Assembly (NCBI GenBank): GCA_019635485.1
Contig: JAHBZL010000001.1
Coordinates: 62,001 to 126,000, forward strand
Direction of reading: 5' to 3'
DNA: 64,000 nucleotides
Source of the DNA: Piscinibacter sp.
GTDB taxonomy: Bacteria > Pseudomonadota > Gammaproteobacteria > Burkholderiales > Burkholderiaceae_C
Shown: in pieces, positions 26,827-36,258 of the stretch
Layout: each line of letters begins with the position of its first letter
How positions within the stretch are numbered: position 1 is the first letter of the stretch
The notes under the pieces: generated by a model
What the model was told of the DNA's origin: nothing
The model's input: only the letters and a program-made list of their open reading frames with translations
The model's database searches: none
Program-made: the position numbers and the translations under genes

Positions 26827-26887
26827 CGGGCGCAGCACCCACCAGCCCCGCGGCCAGCGCCGCGAGCCCGGCGGCCCCGGCGCCGGA

Positions 26888-28111
26888 TCACTTCAGTCCG
26901 GTCCGCGCCGGCGCCTCCGCGGGCGCCGCGTCGGCCGGTGTGAGGCTGGCGGGCATGGCGGTCCGCGGCGGCGGGGGCGCAGCCATCGTCGGACGTGCCA
27001 CGGTCGCCGGCGGGGCGGCCGTGCGTGGCGCCGTCCGGGCGGCAGTGGGCAGTGCGGCGGTCGCGCCGTGTGCCGTGACCGCGCCTCGCGTACGGATCAC
27101 CGTGGCGTCCGGATCGACGGGCCGGGTGGCGGCCGGCGAGGCCCCGGCGATGGGACCGAGGCCGAGCTCGTCCCGCAAGGTGGCGATGTCGGGCGTGCGC
27201 TGCTCGGGCCGCACGGCCAGCGCGCGGTCGATGGCCTCGAGGAACGGCGCGCTGTAGCGCCCGGCGGCGGCCTCGGCCAGCGGCACCCAGGAATCCGCCA
27301 ACATGCGCCCGACCGACGGCGGCGGCGTCTTGCCGGTGATCGTCCAGTACACGACCGCGGCGAGCGCGTAGACGTCGGTCCACGCACCCTGCTTCATGCC
27401 CGGCACCTCGGCGTACTGCTCGACCGGCGCGTAGCCCGGCTTCAGGATCACCGTCAGCGCCTGTGTCATGTCGCCGATCACGCGGCGCGCCGCGCCGAAG
27501 TCCAGCAGCAGCGGCCGGCCGCTGCCGGCCAGCAGCATCACGTTGTCGGGCGCGATGTCGCGGTGGAAGCACTGCTCGCGGTGGATCACCTCCAGCGCCT
27601 CGGTCAGCGCGGCGAGCAGCTCCATGATCCAGGTCTCGTCCGGCGGCTGCCCCATGCCGCGCACCGTGTCGCGCATCGTCGTGCCCTCGTAGAAGGGCAT
27701 CACCATGTACGCGGTGCCGTTGGCCTCCCAGAAGCGGAACACCTTGACGAGCGACGGGTGGTCGAAACGCGCGAGCAGCTTGGCCTCGTTGATGAAGCTC
27801 TTCAGCCCGGCCTCGAAGGTCTCGCGATGGCGGTCCGAGCGGCAGCTGATGCGCGTCGCGCCGACCCGCGTGGCGATCGACGAGGGCAGGTACTCCTTCA
27901 GCGCGACGTCGCGCTCGAGCGAATGGTCCCAGGCCCGGTAGACGATGCCGAAACCGCCTTCGCCGATGCGGTGCGTGAGCTCGAACTCCCCGATGCGCGT
28001 GCCGATCGGCAGCGCGAGCGTGTCCTCCGAGTGGCGCGCGGGGGGCGGCGCGGCCGCCTGCGTGCGCGTCCGGATGACGGTCGGATCGTCGGGGTTCGGG
28101 TCCAGGCTCAT
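26888..28111 (-). CDS. Ser/Thr protein kinase, truncated before its transmembrane segment
   Basis: A 407-residue kinase. The glycine loop is [12 protein letters not shown], the catalytic Lys is Lys72 (VALKEYLP), HRDIAPDN is at 183-190, DFG is at 204-206 and GYAPVEQY is the activation segment. An Ala/Pro-rich linker ends GLK and a TGA stop at 26888-26890. In the same frame the next codons read [19 protein letters not shown], a clear transmembrane helix. The stop may thus be a TGG-to-TGA mutation that cut off a membrane anchor and sensor domain. TVIRTR occurs at 11-16 and 337-342, flanking the kinase domain. It heads the minus-strand surface cluster. Confidence 0.85.
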   Translation of the reverse strand: MSLDPNPDDPTVIRTRTQAAAPPPARHSEDTLALPIGTRIGEFELTHRIGEGGFGIVYRAWDHSLERDVALKEYLPSSIATRVGATRISCRSDRHRETFEAGLKSFINEAKLLARFDHPSLVKVFRFWEANGTAYMVMPFYEGTTMRDTVRGMGQPPDETWIMELLAALTEALEVIHREQCFHRDIAPDNVMLLAGSGRPLLLDFGAARRVIGDMTQALTVILKPGYAPVEQYAEVPGMKQGAWTDVYALAAVVYWTITGKTPPPSVGRMLADSWVPLAEAAAGRYSAPFLEAIDRALAVRPEQRTPDIATLRDELGLGPIAGASPAATRPVDPDATVIRTRGAVTAHGATAALPTAARTAPRTAAPPATVARPTMAAPPPPRTAMPASLTPADAAPAEAPARTGLK

Positions 28112-28297
28112 GGTCAACGGGCTTCGCGGCGGGCGCCGCGCCTCGCCGACGACAGGATCGACCACGAGGAGTGGACGATTCTGCCGGCGAATTGGACCAC
28201 GCACCATCGCCCGTCCGGCGGAAGCCGCAAGCGTGACGGAAGTCGCGCCGCGGGAGTGTTCGTGGCGCCACGCGCGCCGGCCTTAGCATTGGCGCCC

Positions 28298-29341
28298 ATG
28301 GATCCCCGCCCCGCCGAGCCCGCCGCCGCCCCCCACGAGAGCGCCCCTCCGGCGCCGCCGCGCCCGTCGAAGAAGCTGATCGGCACGCTGTGCGCGTTCG
28401 TGGTCGTGCTGGCCGGTGCCGGCTACGCCTGGTTCGGCACGCCGCAGGCGCTGACCGGCAACGTGCCGCAGGCCGAGGCCGGCGGCGCCGGCGGACACCT
28501 GGAACAGATCGCCGCGATGATCGGCAAGCTGGAGGACCGGCTGAAGACCCAGCCCGACGATGCCGAAGGCTGGTCCATGCTCGGCCGCAGCTACAGCGTG
28601 CTGGGCCGCTACCCGGAGGCGGTCGACGCCTTCAGGAAGGTCGTCGCGCTGCGCGCCGGCGATCCCCCGACGCTGGCCCAGGCGCTTGCCGACCAGGCCG
28701 ATGCCACCGCGATGGCCGCAGGCCGGCGCCTGGCGGGCGAGCCCGAACAGTTGATCGAACGGGCCCTGCAGGCGGACCCGAAGAACCTGAAGGCGCTCGC
28801 GCTGGCCGGCACCATCGCCTTCGATCGCCAGGATTTCACCCGCGCCGCGCGCCTGTGGCAGGACGCGGTGTCCAGCGCCGAACCCGGCAGCGAGCTCGCC
28901 CGCAACCTGGAAGGCGGCATCGCCGAGGCGCGGGCCCGCGCCGGCCTGCCCGCCACAGGGGCCTCGGGCGCGGCGGCGCCCGTGGCTGCCGCGAGCGTCA
29001 GCGGCCGCATCACGCTCGCCGCCGCGCTGCGCGACCGCGCCGCGCCGGAGGACACCCTGTTCGTGTTCGCGCGCGCGGCCGGCGCATCGGCCGGGCCGCG
29101 CCCGCCGCTGGCCATCCTGCGCAAGCAGGTCAAGGACCTGCCGCTCACTTTCACGCTCGACGACTCGATGGCGATGAACCCGGCGCTGCGCCTGTCCTCG
29201 GTCAGGCAGGTGATCGTCGGGGCACGCATCAGCAAGTCGGGCAACGCGATCGCGCAGCCGGGCGACCTGCAGGGCCTGTCGGCGCCGGTGGACGTCGGCA
29301 CGAGCGGCCTGGCGATCGAGATCGCCGAGCCCGTCAAGTAG
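28298..29341 (+). CDS. CcmI/CycH-like TPR protein
   Basis: A 347-residue protein with one N-terminal transmembrane helix at about 28-45 and then TPR repeats (AEGWSMLGRSYSVLGRYPEA, LIERALQADPKNLKALALAG). The C-terminal domain has ISKSGNAIAQPGDL, as in the periplasmic end of CcmI. CcmI-type proteins present apocytochrome to the heme ligase. No other ccm gene is next to it here, so its membership in cytochrome maturation is inferred from the family and the many cytochromes nearby. ATG 28298 is used. It is divergent from the kinase gene with a 186-bp gap. Confidence 0.82.
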   Translation: MDPRPAEPAAAPHESAPPAPPRPSKKLIGTLCAFVVVLAGAGYAWFGTPQALTGNVPQAEAGGAGGHLEQIAAMIGKLEDRLKTQPDDAEGWSMLGRSYSVLGRYPEAVDAFRKVVALRAGDPPTLAQALADQADATAMAAGRRLAGEPEQLIERALQADPKNLKALALAGTIAFDRQDFTRAARLWQDAVSSAEPGSELARNLEGGIAEARARAGLPATGASGAAAPVAAASVSGRITLAAALRDRAAPEDTLFVFARAAGASAGPRPPLAILRKQVKDLPLTFTLDDSMAMNPALRLSSVRQVIVGARISKSGNAIAQPGDLQGLSAPVDVGTSGLAIEIAEPVK

Positions 29342-29345
29342 CCCT

Positions 29346-30113
29346 TCAGACGTCGAACAGGCGCAGCGGGTCGTAGCCCTCGGCCTCGCCCTTGCGGCCG
29401 TGCCCGCGGGCGTTGCAGACGACACGCGTGGCGCCGTGCGCGTGCGGCACCTGGTAGTCGTGCCGGCAGTGCAGGTGGCCGTGCAGCCAGGTACTCGCGT
29501 ACGGCAGCAGCTCGTCGTCGGCGTTGCAGAAGCTCGCCGTGCCCGGCTGCGCGCCGTAGCGCGGGTCGGCGCTGCGCAGGCTGGGGGCGAAATGGGTCAG
29601 CGCCACGGTCCGGTCCCAGTCACCGCGCTGCGCCAGTTCGGCGGCCAGCCAGGCGCGGCAGTCGAGCGCTTCCTCGCGCACGGCGGCCGGGTCGAACGGC
29701 GCGCCGTGCCGCGTGCTGCCCATCACCCGCATGTAGTAGGACGCCGCCCGCATGGCGGTGGCCCGCCCCGGCTCGCCGAACAGGTCGAAGTCGCACCAGC
29801 GCACGGTGGCGACGAAGCGGATGCGGCTGCCCTGCGCGTCGGTCAGCACCCGGCGCTCGCGTTCGAGCAGCGTCAGGCCGAGGTCGTCACAGCGCTGGCG
29901 CAGCGCCGGCCAGGTCGCGTCCACGTCGCGCTGGTCGAACTCGTGGTTGCCGGCCACCACCAGCACCGGCACCGGCCAGCCGCGGAAACGCGCCAGCGCA
30001 TCCCAACCGCTGTCGATGTCGCCCAGCAGGACCAGCAGTTCCGCCCCCGGGGCCGGCTCGGGATCGAAGTCCTCGGTCTCCAGGTGCAGGTCGGACAGCA
30101 GCTGCAGCTTCAT
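29346..30113 (-). CDS. metallophosphoesterase
   Basis: A 255-residue calcineurin-like phosphoesterase. Metal-binding motifs are LLSDLHLE near the start, [21 protein letters not shown] and a late [12 protein letters not shown]. All conserved Asp, Asn and His ligands appear. No signal peptide, so cytoplasmic. The substrate is not evident. It runs convergent with the CcmI-like gene, 4 bp apart, and lies 43 bp downstream of the SEC-C gene on the same strand, so the two may be co-transcribed. Confidence 0.9.
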   Translation of the reverse strand: MKLQLLSDLHLETEDFDPEPAPGAELLVLLGDIDSGWDALARFRGWPVPVLVVAGNHEFDQRDVDATWPALRQRCDDLGLTLLERERRVLTDAQGSRIRFVATVRWCDFDLFGEPGRATAMRAASYYMRVMGSTRHGAPFDPAAVREEALDCRAWLAAELAQRGDWDRTVALTHFAPSLRSADPRYGAQPGTASFCNADDELLPYASTWLHGHLHCRHDYQVPHAHGATRVVCNARGHGRKGEAEGYDPLRLFDV

Positions 30114-30156
30114 CGGGGGCGGCGCCGCGTCCCGCGGCCGGAACGCGCGGGCGGCA

Positions 30157-30900
<744 letters not shown>

Positions 30901-30903
30901 GGG

Positions 30904-31623
30904 TCAGACCGAGAAACGGCCGATCAGGCGGAAGCGGGTACCCGGATGGTAGAGCCGCGCGATCGACGCCACCGCGCCCTGCGAGACGGTGCGGCGCGAC
31001 ACCATCAGCAGCGCGCTGCCGGGGGCGACGTCCAGCGCGCTGGCCTGTTCGGCGTCGGCCAGCACGGCCTCGATGACCTGCTCGGCCTCGGTCAGCGGCG
31101 CGTGCTGGAACAGCACGTGCGACGGTGTGACGACGGCGAAGTCGCGCTGCATGAAGTCGGGGGCGAGGGCGGGGTTGACGTGGCGGTCCTCGAGCTGGAT
31201 CGGCACGCCGTTCTCCAGGTGCACCAGCAGCGCGTGGAAGACGGCCGTGCCCTTGCGCAGCCGCATCGCCGCCGCGACGTCGGCACCGGCCTTCTCGCGC
31301 CGGACCGACAGGACACGCGTCACGTGGTTGTGGCCGCGCTCGGCGATCTCCTCGTGGATGTCGCGCACCTGCAGCAGGTTGGAGATCGGGTGCAGCTGAG
31401 CGACATACGAGCCGGAGCCCTGGCGCCGCTCGATCAGCCCCTCGTCCTCCAGCTCGCGCAGCGCGCGGTGCACCGTCATGCGCGCGCAGCCGAACTGCTG
31501 CACCAGTTCGCGCTCGGACGGCAGCCGCATGCCGGGCTGCCAGCCGCCTTCGGCGATGCGCCGGCGGATGGACGACTTGACCTCCTCGGAGGGCAGCACG
31601 CGGTCGCCGGCGGTGGTTCGCAT
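30904..31623 (-). CDS. hutC: histidine utilization repressor HutC (GntR family)
   Basis: A 239-residue GntR/HutC regulator. The winged helix-turn-helix includes [20 protein letters not shown] and [19 protein letters not shown]. The UTRA ligand-binding domain follows, and urocanate is the known inducer in the family. It is divergent from hutH, and one HutC-type operator (31651-31668) lies 27 bp upstream of its ATG, so it is probably autoregulated. Two more copies of the operator precede the other hut units in this window. Confidence 0.93.
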   Translation of the reverse strand: MRTTAGDRVLPSEEVKSSIRRRIAEGGWQPGMRLPSERELVQQFGCARMTVHRALRELEDEGLIERRQGSGSYVAQLHPISNLLQVRDIHEEIAERGHNHVTRVLSVRREKAGADVAAAMRLRKGTAVFHALLVHLENGVPIQLEDRHVNPALAPDFMQRDFAVVTPSHVLFQHAPLTEAEQVIEAVLADAEQASALDVAPGSALLMVSRRTVSQGAVASIARLYHPGTRFRLIGRFSV

Positions 31624-31650
31624 GGCGGCATTCTAGCGGTCGGCGTGATA

Positions 31651-31668
31651 AAGTTGTCTAGACCACTT
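31651..31668. promoter_or_regulatory. putative HutC operator between hutC and hutH
   Basis: AAGTTGTCTAGACCACTT is a near-perfect palindrome with the core GTCTAGAC, which fits the GntR-family pattern GT-N-TA-N-AC. It lies in the 84-bp divergent space of hutC and hutH. The same 18-bp site recurs at 37285-37302 and 42976-42993, each upstream of a hut transcription unit. Confidence 0.8.
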
Positions 31669-31707
31669 GCCCCGGCGCCCGCCGCCGAACCGCCGCCAGG
31701 TCCTGCC

Positions 31708-33204
31708 ATGTCCAGCCTCCTGCTCGCCCCCGGAACCCTCGACCGCGCGCTGCTCGAACGGGCCGTCGCCGGCCCCGTCGAGTTCGCCCTCGCGCCCGCG
31801 GCACGCGCCGCCGTCGACGCCAGCGTCGCCGCCGTGCAGGCGCTGGTCGCGCGCCACGCACCGGTCTACGGCATCAACACCGGCTTCGGCAAGCTCGCGC
31901 AGACGCGCATCGCCGACGACCAGCTCGCGCAGCTGCAGAAGAACCTCGTGCTGTCGCACAGCGCCGGCGTCGGGCAGCCGCTCGCGGCGCCGGTGGTGCG
32001 CCTGATGCTGCTGCTGAAGGCGGCCAGCCTGACGCACGGCGTCTCGGGCGTGCGGCCGGCCGTGATCGAGGCGCTGCTGGCCCTGCTGGCGCACGACGTG
32101 CTGCCGGTCGTGCCGGAGAAGGGCTCGGTCGGCGCCTCGGGCGACCTGGCGCCGCTGGCGCACCTGGCCGGCGCGCTGCTCGGCATCGGCGAGGCCTGGG
32201 TCGACGGCCAGCGCGCGCCCGCCGGGCAGGCGCTGGCGCGCGCCGGGCTGGTACCGCTGGAGCTCGGCCCGAAGGAGGGCCTCGCGCTGCTGAACGGCAC
32301 GCAGGCCTCGACGGCGCTGGCGATCCACGCCGCGCTGCGTGCGCAGAAGGTCTTCGACGCCGCGGTCGCGGTCGGCGCGCTGACCGTCGACGCCGCGAAA
32401 GGCTCCGACACGCCGTTCGACGACCGCATCCATGCCGTGCGCGGTCAGCGCGGCCAGCGGGAGGTGGCGGCACGCTACCGCGGCTGGCTGCAGGGCAGCC
32501 CGCTGCGCGACTCGCACCGCGACTGCGAGAAGGTGCAGGACCCGTACTGCCTGCGCTGCCAGCCGCAGGTGATGGGCGCCTGCCTGGACCAGATGGCGCA
32601 CGCCTGGAACATCCTGCTGACCGAGGCGAACGGCGTGTCCGACAACCCGCTGGTGTTCGCCGACACGCAGGAGGCGCTGTCCGGCGGCAACTTCCACGCC
32701 GAGCCGGTGGCCTTCGCGGCCGACAACCTCGCGCTGGCGGTGGCCGAGATCGGCGCGCTCTCGGAGCGCCGCACGGCCATGCTGATGGACCCGGTGCTGT
32801 CCAACCTGCCGGCCTTCCTGGTCGAACAGGGCGGATTGAACTCCGGCTTCATGATCGCGCAGGTGACGGCGGCGGCGCTCGCCTCGGAGAACAAGTCGCT
32901 CGCGCACCCGGCCAGCGTCGACTCGCTGCCGACCTCGGCGAACCAGGAAGACCATGTCTCGATGGCCACCTACGCCGCGCGGCGCCTGCACCCGATGCTG
33001 GACAACACGGCCGGCATCGTCGCGATCGAGTGGCTGGCGGCGGCGCAGGCGCTGGAGTTCCACCGGCCGCTGCGCACCTCCGCCGCACTGGAGGCGCTGC
33101 ATGCGCGGCTGCGCGCGCAGGTGCCGCGCCTGGCCGAGGACCGGCTGATGGCGCCGGACATCGCCGCCGCCACCGCGCTGGTGGAGCAGGGCGCGGCGCC
33201 GTAG
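31708..33204 (+). CDS. hutH: histidine ammonia-lyase
   Basis: A 498-residue lyase that deaminates L-histidine to trans-urocanate, the first step of histidine degradation. The Ala143-Ser144-Gly145 triad in [12 protein letters not shown] forms the MIO electrophile. Tyr54 in [13 protein letters not shown] and the later [13 protein letters not shown] segment are the usual active-site parts. ATG 31708 follows the operator by 39 bp. The length is typical. The remaining pathway genes are split between hutG and the hutUDFI operon. Confidence 0.97.
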   Translation: MSSLLLAPGTLDRALLERAVAGPVEFALAPAARAAVDASVAAVQALVARHAPVYGINTGFGKLAQTRIADDQLAQLQKNLVLSHSAGVGQPLAAPVVRLMLLLKAASLTHGVSGVRPAVIEALLALLAHDVLPVVPEKGSVGASGDLAPLAHLAGALLGIGEAWVDGQRAPAGQALARAGLVPLELGPKEGLALLNGTQASTALAIHAALRAQKVFDAAVAVGALTVDAAKGSDTPFDDRIHAVRGQRGQREVAARYRGWLQGSPLRDSHRDCEKVQDPYCLRCQPQVMGACLDQMAHAWNILLTEANGVSDNPLVFADTQEALSGGNFHAEPVAFAADNLALAVAEIGALSERRTAMLMDPVLSNLPAFLVEQGGLNSGFMIAQVTAAALASENKSLAHPASVDSLPTSANQEDHVSMATYAARRLHPMLDNTAGIVAIEWLAAAQALEFHRPLRTSAALEALHARLRAQVPRLAEDRLMAPDIAAATALVEQGAAP

Positions 33205-33211
33205 CGCAGGA

Positions 33212-34519
33212 CTAGGCACTCGCCGCTTCCACCCACTCGACCTGCGCGCCCAACTCGCGAAGGTTCTCGACGAAACGCGGGTGCGCTCGCCGGATCGGCG
33301 CGGCGTGGCGGATCACCGAGCGGCCGGGAATGCTGGCGGCGACCATCAGCAGCGCGAGCGCGACGCGGATGATGTACGGGCTCTCGACCTCGGCCGGCAC
33401 GAGCGGCTTGCCGCCGAAGGTGATGACACGGTGCGGGTCGGCGAGCACGGTGTGGGCACCGAACTTGGCCAGTTCGGCGGTCCAGCCCAGTGCGCCGTCG
33501 TAGACCTTGTTCCAGAACAGCGCGCTGCCCTGCGCACGCACGCCCAGCGCAATGAAGATCGGCAGCAGGTCGGCCGGGACGTAGGGCCAGGGCGCGGCCT
33601 CGATCTTGGGCAGCAGGTTGCGCGTGAAGGGCTCGTGCACGCGCAGCGGCGCGTCGGCCGCGACGCGCGACCAGCCGTCTTCGTGCCGGACCGTGACGCC
33701 GAAGCGCGCGAACGTGCGGTCCAGCAAGGGGAACTGGTCGGGACCGGCGTTCTTCACCGCCACCTCGCCGCCGGTGATCGCGCCGAGCGCGAGGAAGGTG
33801 ACGATCTCGTGGAAGTCCTCGGCGAAGCGGTGCTCGCCGCCGCCCAGGCGTTCGACGCCGGCCACCGTCAGGCGCGACGTGCCGCGCCCCTCGATGCGTG
33901 CGCCCAGCGTGGTCAGGAAGTCGCACAGTTCCTGCACGTGCGGCTCGCAGGCCGCGTTGGTGAGCGTCGACTCCCCTTGCGCCAGCACCGCGCCGAGCAG
34001 GAAATTGCCGGTCGTCGTGACCGACGCGTAGTCGAGCCAGTGGCAGGTGGCGCGCAGGCGCGTCTGGGCGTGCACCAGGATCGCCTCGGTGCCGAGCGTC
34101 ACCTCGGCACCGAAGCGGCCGAACAGTTCGACATGCGGATCGATCTCGCGCACACCGAGCGAGCAGCCCTGCACGTCGCGCTCGATGCGCGCGACGCCGA
34201 AGCGCGCCAGCAGCGGCGGAACGAGCAGCACCGAGGAGCGCATCGCTTCGGGCAGGCGGTGGCAGCGCGGGTCGAAGCGGGCGCTGCGGTGGTCCAGCCA
34301 GACGCTGCGGCGCGCGCGGTCGATCTCGACGCCGCTGCCCAGCGTGTGGAAGAAGTCGAGCAGCTTGCGCACGTCGGTGGTGTCGGGCACGCCGTGCAGG
34401 CGCACCGGTTCGCGCGCCAGCAGCGTCGCGCACAGGATGGGCAGCACGGCGTTCTTGTTCGCCGAAGGGAGCACGCGGCCGCGCAGCGGCTCGCCGCCGC
34501 GGATGACGAGATGGGACAT
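33212..34519 (-). CDS. divergent MurA-like enolpyruvyl transferase inside hut cluster
   Basis: A 435-residue EPT-fold protein related to MurA (UDP-GlcNAc enolpyruvyl transferase). SANKNAVLPILCATLL keeps the Lys22-Asn23 pair, and VQGCSLGVREIDPH keeps a Cys (119) where MurA has its active-site Cys115. The motif around it departs from the usual PGGCAIGxRP, and other conserved stretches are changed, so this is probably a paralogue and not the housekeeping enzyme. It lies convergent with hutH (7 bp) and downstream of the ABC transporter. The substrate is unknown. ATG 34519 is used. Confidence 0.8.
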   Translation of the reverse strand: MSHLVIRGGEPLRGRVLPSANKNAVLPILCATLLAREPVRLHGVPDTTDVRKLLDFFHTLGSGVEIDRARRSVWLDHRSARFDPRCHRLPEAMRSSVLLVPPLLARFGVARIERDVQGCSLGVREIDPHVELFGRFGAEVTLGTEAILVHAQTRLRATCHWLDYASVTTTGNFLLGAVLAQGESTLTNAACEPHVQELCDFLTTLGARIEGRGTSRLTVAGVERLGGGEHRFAEDFHEIVTFLALGAITGGEVAVKNAGPDQFPLLDRTFARFGVTVRHEDGWSRVAADAPLRVHEPFTRNLLPKIEAAPWPYVPADLLPIFIALGVRAQGSALFWNKVYDGALGWTAELAKFGAHTVLADPHRVITFGGKPLVPAEVESPYIIRVALALLMVAASIPGRSVIRHAAPIRRAHPRFVENLRELGAQVEWVEAASA

Positions 34520-34639
34520 GGGCGGGTCCTGCAACAGTGGCGAGGCCCGATCGGCCTCGCTGCGCAGGCTAGGAGGCGCGTGTGCGCGGCGTTCGAAGTC
34601 CGCGTGAAGCCGCGGCGAAGGCGCCTGCCGCAGGCCCGC

Positions 34640-35428
34640 TCAGCGCTCCATCTGCGCCGTCTTCAGGCTCTCGGCGCGGATGTCCTCGGTGACCACCGCC
34701 TTCAGCTCCGAGAAGCGCGGCGTGGTCTTCACCGTGTAGTGGCGCGGCGTCGGCAGGTCGATCGCCAGCTCGTTCTTGATGCGCCCCGGCCGGGCGCTGA
34801 ACACGATGCAGCGGCTGGCCATGAAGATCGCCTCGTCGACGTCGTGCGTCACGAACAGCACCGTCTTGCGGTGCAGCTCCCAGATCGACAGCAGCAGCTC
34901 CTGCATCAGCGCGCGTGTCTGGTTGTCCAGCGCGCCGAAGGGTTCGTCCAGCAGCAGGATCTTCGGGTCGTTGGCGAGGGCGCGGGCCAGCGCCACGCGC
35001 TGCTGCATGCCACCGGACAGCTGCTTCGGGTAGTGGCGCTCGAAGCCGGCCAGGCCCACCTCGGCGATGAAGCGCGCGGCGATCTCGGCCTGCTGCGCCG
35101 GCGGCAGGCCCTTCTCGCGCAGCCCGAAGCAGATGTTCTCGCGCACCGTCAGCCAGGGGAACAGCGTGTAGCTCTGGAACACCATGCCGCGCTCCGCCCC
35201 CGGGCCGCGCACCGGCACGCCGTCCAGCAGCACCTCGCCCTGGGTCGGCGTGTCCAGCCCGGCGACGATGCGCAGCAGCGTCGACTTGCCGCAGCCGGAC
35301 GGGCCGAGGATGGTGATGAAGTCGTTGTCGGCCACCTCGAGGTCGGTGGGCTGCAGCGCGACGGTGGGCGCGCCGCCGTGCACGCCGGGGAAGGTGCGGC
35401 CGACGCCGCGGATGGACAAGCGGCTCAT
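34640..35428 (-). CDS. ABC transporter ATP-binding protein (NitT/TauT type)
   Basis: A 262-residue ATPase. Walker A is GPSGCGKST, the signature is LSGGMQQRVALARAL, Walker B is ILLLDEPFGALD and the switch His is in FVTHDVDEA. The VDEAIFMASRCIVFSARPG ending is typical of nitrate, sulfonate and taurine importers. It overlaps nothing but is only 7 bp from the permease gene. With the permease and binding protein it forms one transporter that shares a divergent operator region with hutG, so histidine or urocanate is the likely substrate (inference). Confidence 0.92.
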   Translation of the reverse strand: MSRLSIRGVGRTFPGVHGGAPTVALQPTDLEVADNDFITILGPSGCGKSTLLRIVAGLDTPTQGEVLLDGVPVRGPGAERGMVFQSYTLFPWLTVRENICFGLREKGLPPAQQAEIAARFIAEVGLAGFERHYPKQLSGGMQQRVALARALANDPKILLLDEPFGALDNQTRALMQELLLSIWELHRKTVLFVTHDVDEAIFMASRCIVFSARPGRIKNELAIDLPTPRHYTVKTTPRFSELKAVVTEDIRAESLKTAQMER

Positions 35429-35435
35429 CGTGCGC

Positions 35436-36209
35436 TCACAGGCTGGCCCAGCGGAACAGCGCGCGGTTGGCGCGCTTGAACGCCAGGTCGGAGACGAGCC
35501 CGATCACGCCGATCGTGATGATCCCGAAGATGATCTGGTCGGTCGCGAGCAGCGCCTGGCTGTCGGTGATCATGTGCCCGATGCCCGCGGAAGCGCCGAT
35601 CAGCTCGGCGACGATCACGTAGGTCCAGGCCCAGCCGAGCACGAGGCGCAGCGTCTCGGCCACCTGCGGCGCCGAGGCCGGGATCAGCACGCGGCGCACG
35701 ATGCCCCAGTCGTTCGCGCCCAGGGTGTAGGCGGCCTCGACCAGGTCGCGCCGGGTGCCGCCGACCGTCACCGCGATCATCAGCACGAGCTGGAAGAACG
35801 AGCCGAGGAAGATCACCGCCAGCTTCTGCGCCTCGCCGATGCCGGCCCACAGGATCAGCAGCGGGATGAAGGCCGAGGCGGGCAGGTAGCGCGCGAACGA
35901 GACGAAGGGCTCGAAGAACGCCTCGACCGGCTTGTACGCGCCCATCGCCACGCCCAGCGGCACGGCCAGCAGCGCGGCCAGCACGAAGCCGCCGACCACG
36001 CGCCAGACGGTGAAGCCGATGTCCTTCGCGAAGCCCTGCTCGGCCAGCAGCGTCCAGCCGGAGCGCAGCATCGTCAGCGGGTCGGCCAGAAAGGTCTTCG
36101 AGACGTAGCCGCCCAGCGTCGCGGCGGCCCAGACGGCGAAGAACAGCACGAAGAAGGCGACGCCGAGCGCGATGCGCGTGCCCGGCGCGACCTCGCGCAG
36201 CGGCTTCAA
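35436..36209 (-). CDS. ABC transporter permease (NitT/TauT type)
   Basis: A 257-residue inner-membrane protein with about six helices. The EAA loop includes TLGANDWGIVRRVLIPASAP, diagnostic of ABC permeases. The predicted start is TTG 36209; no in-frame ATG lies upstream, and an internal start would remove the first helix. It is downstream of the binding-protein gene (49-bp gap) and upstream of the ATPase gene, completing a minimal importer. Confidence 0.9.
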   Translation of the reverse strand: MKPLREVAPGTRIALGVAFFVLFFAVWAAATLGGYVSKTFLADPLTMLRSGWTLLAEQGFAKDIGFTVWRVVGGFVLAALLAVPLGVAMGAYKPVEAFFEPFVSFARYLPASAFIPLLILWAGIGEAQKLAVIFLGSFFQLVLMIAVTVGGTRRDLVEAAYTLGANDWGIVRRVLIPASAPQVAETLRLVLGWAWTYVIVAELIGASAGIGHMITDSQALLATDQIIFGIITIGVIGLVSDLAFKRANRALFRWASL

Positions 36210-36258
36210 GCGCGCCCCGCGCCGGGCCGTGCCCAGCCGCGCATGGGCTCGGGCGCCG

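Noticed and set aside
26083-26838. 251-codon minus-strand frame covering the gatA insert
   Set aside because: Arg-rich nonsense beyond the insert. It is neither the kinase frame nor the DUF4384 frame.
26545-26943. plus-strand gene of 132 codons containing the GatA-like segment
   Set aside because: Only the middle 45 codons resemble GatA. The two ends are antisense to the kinase gene and its remnant, so this is a fragment and not a working gene.
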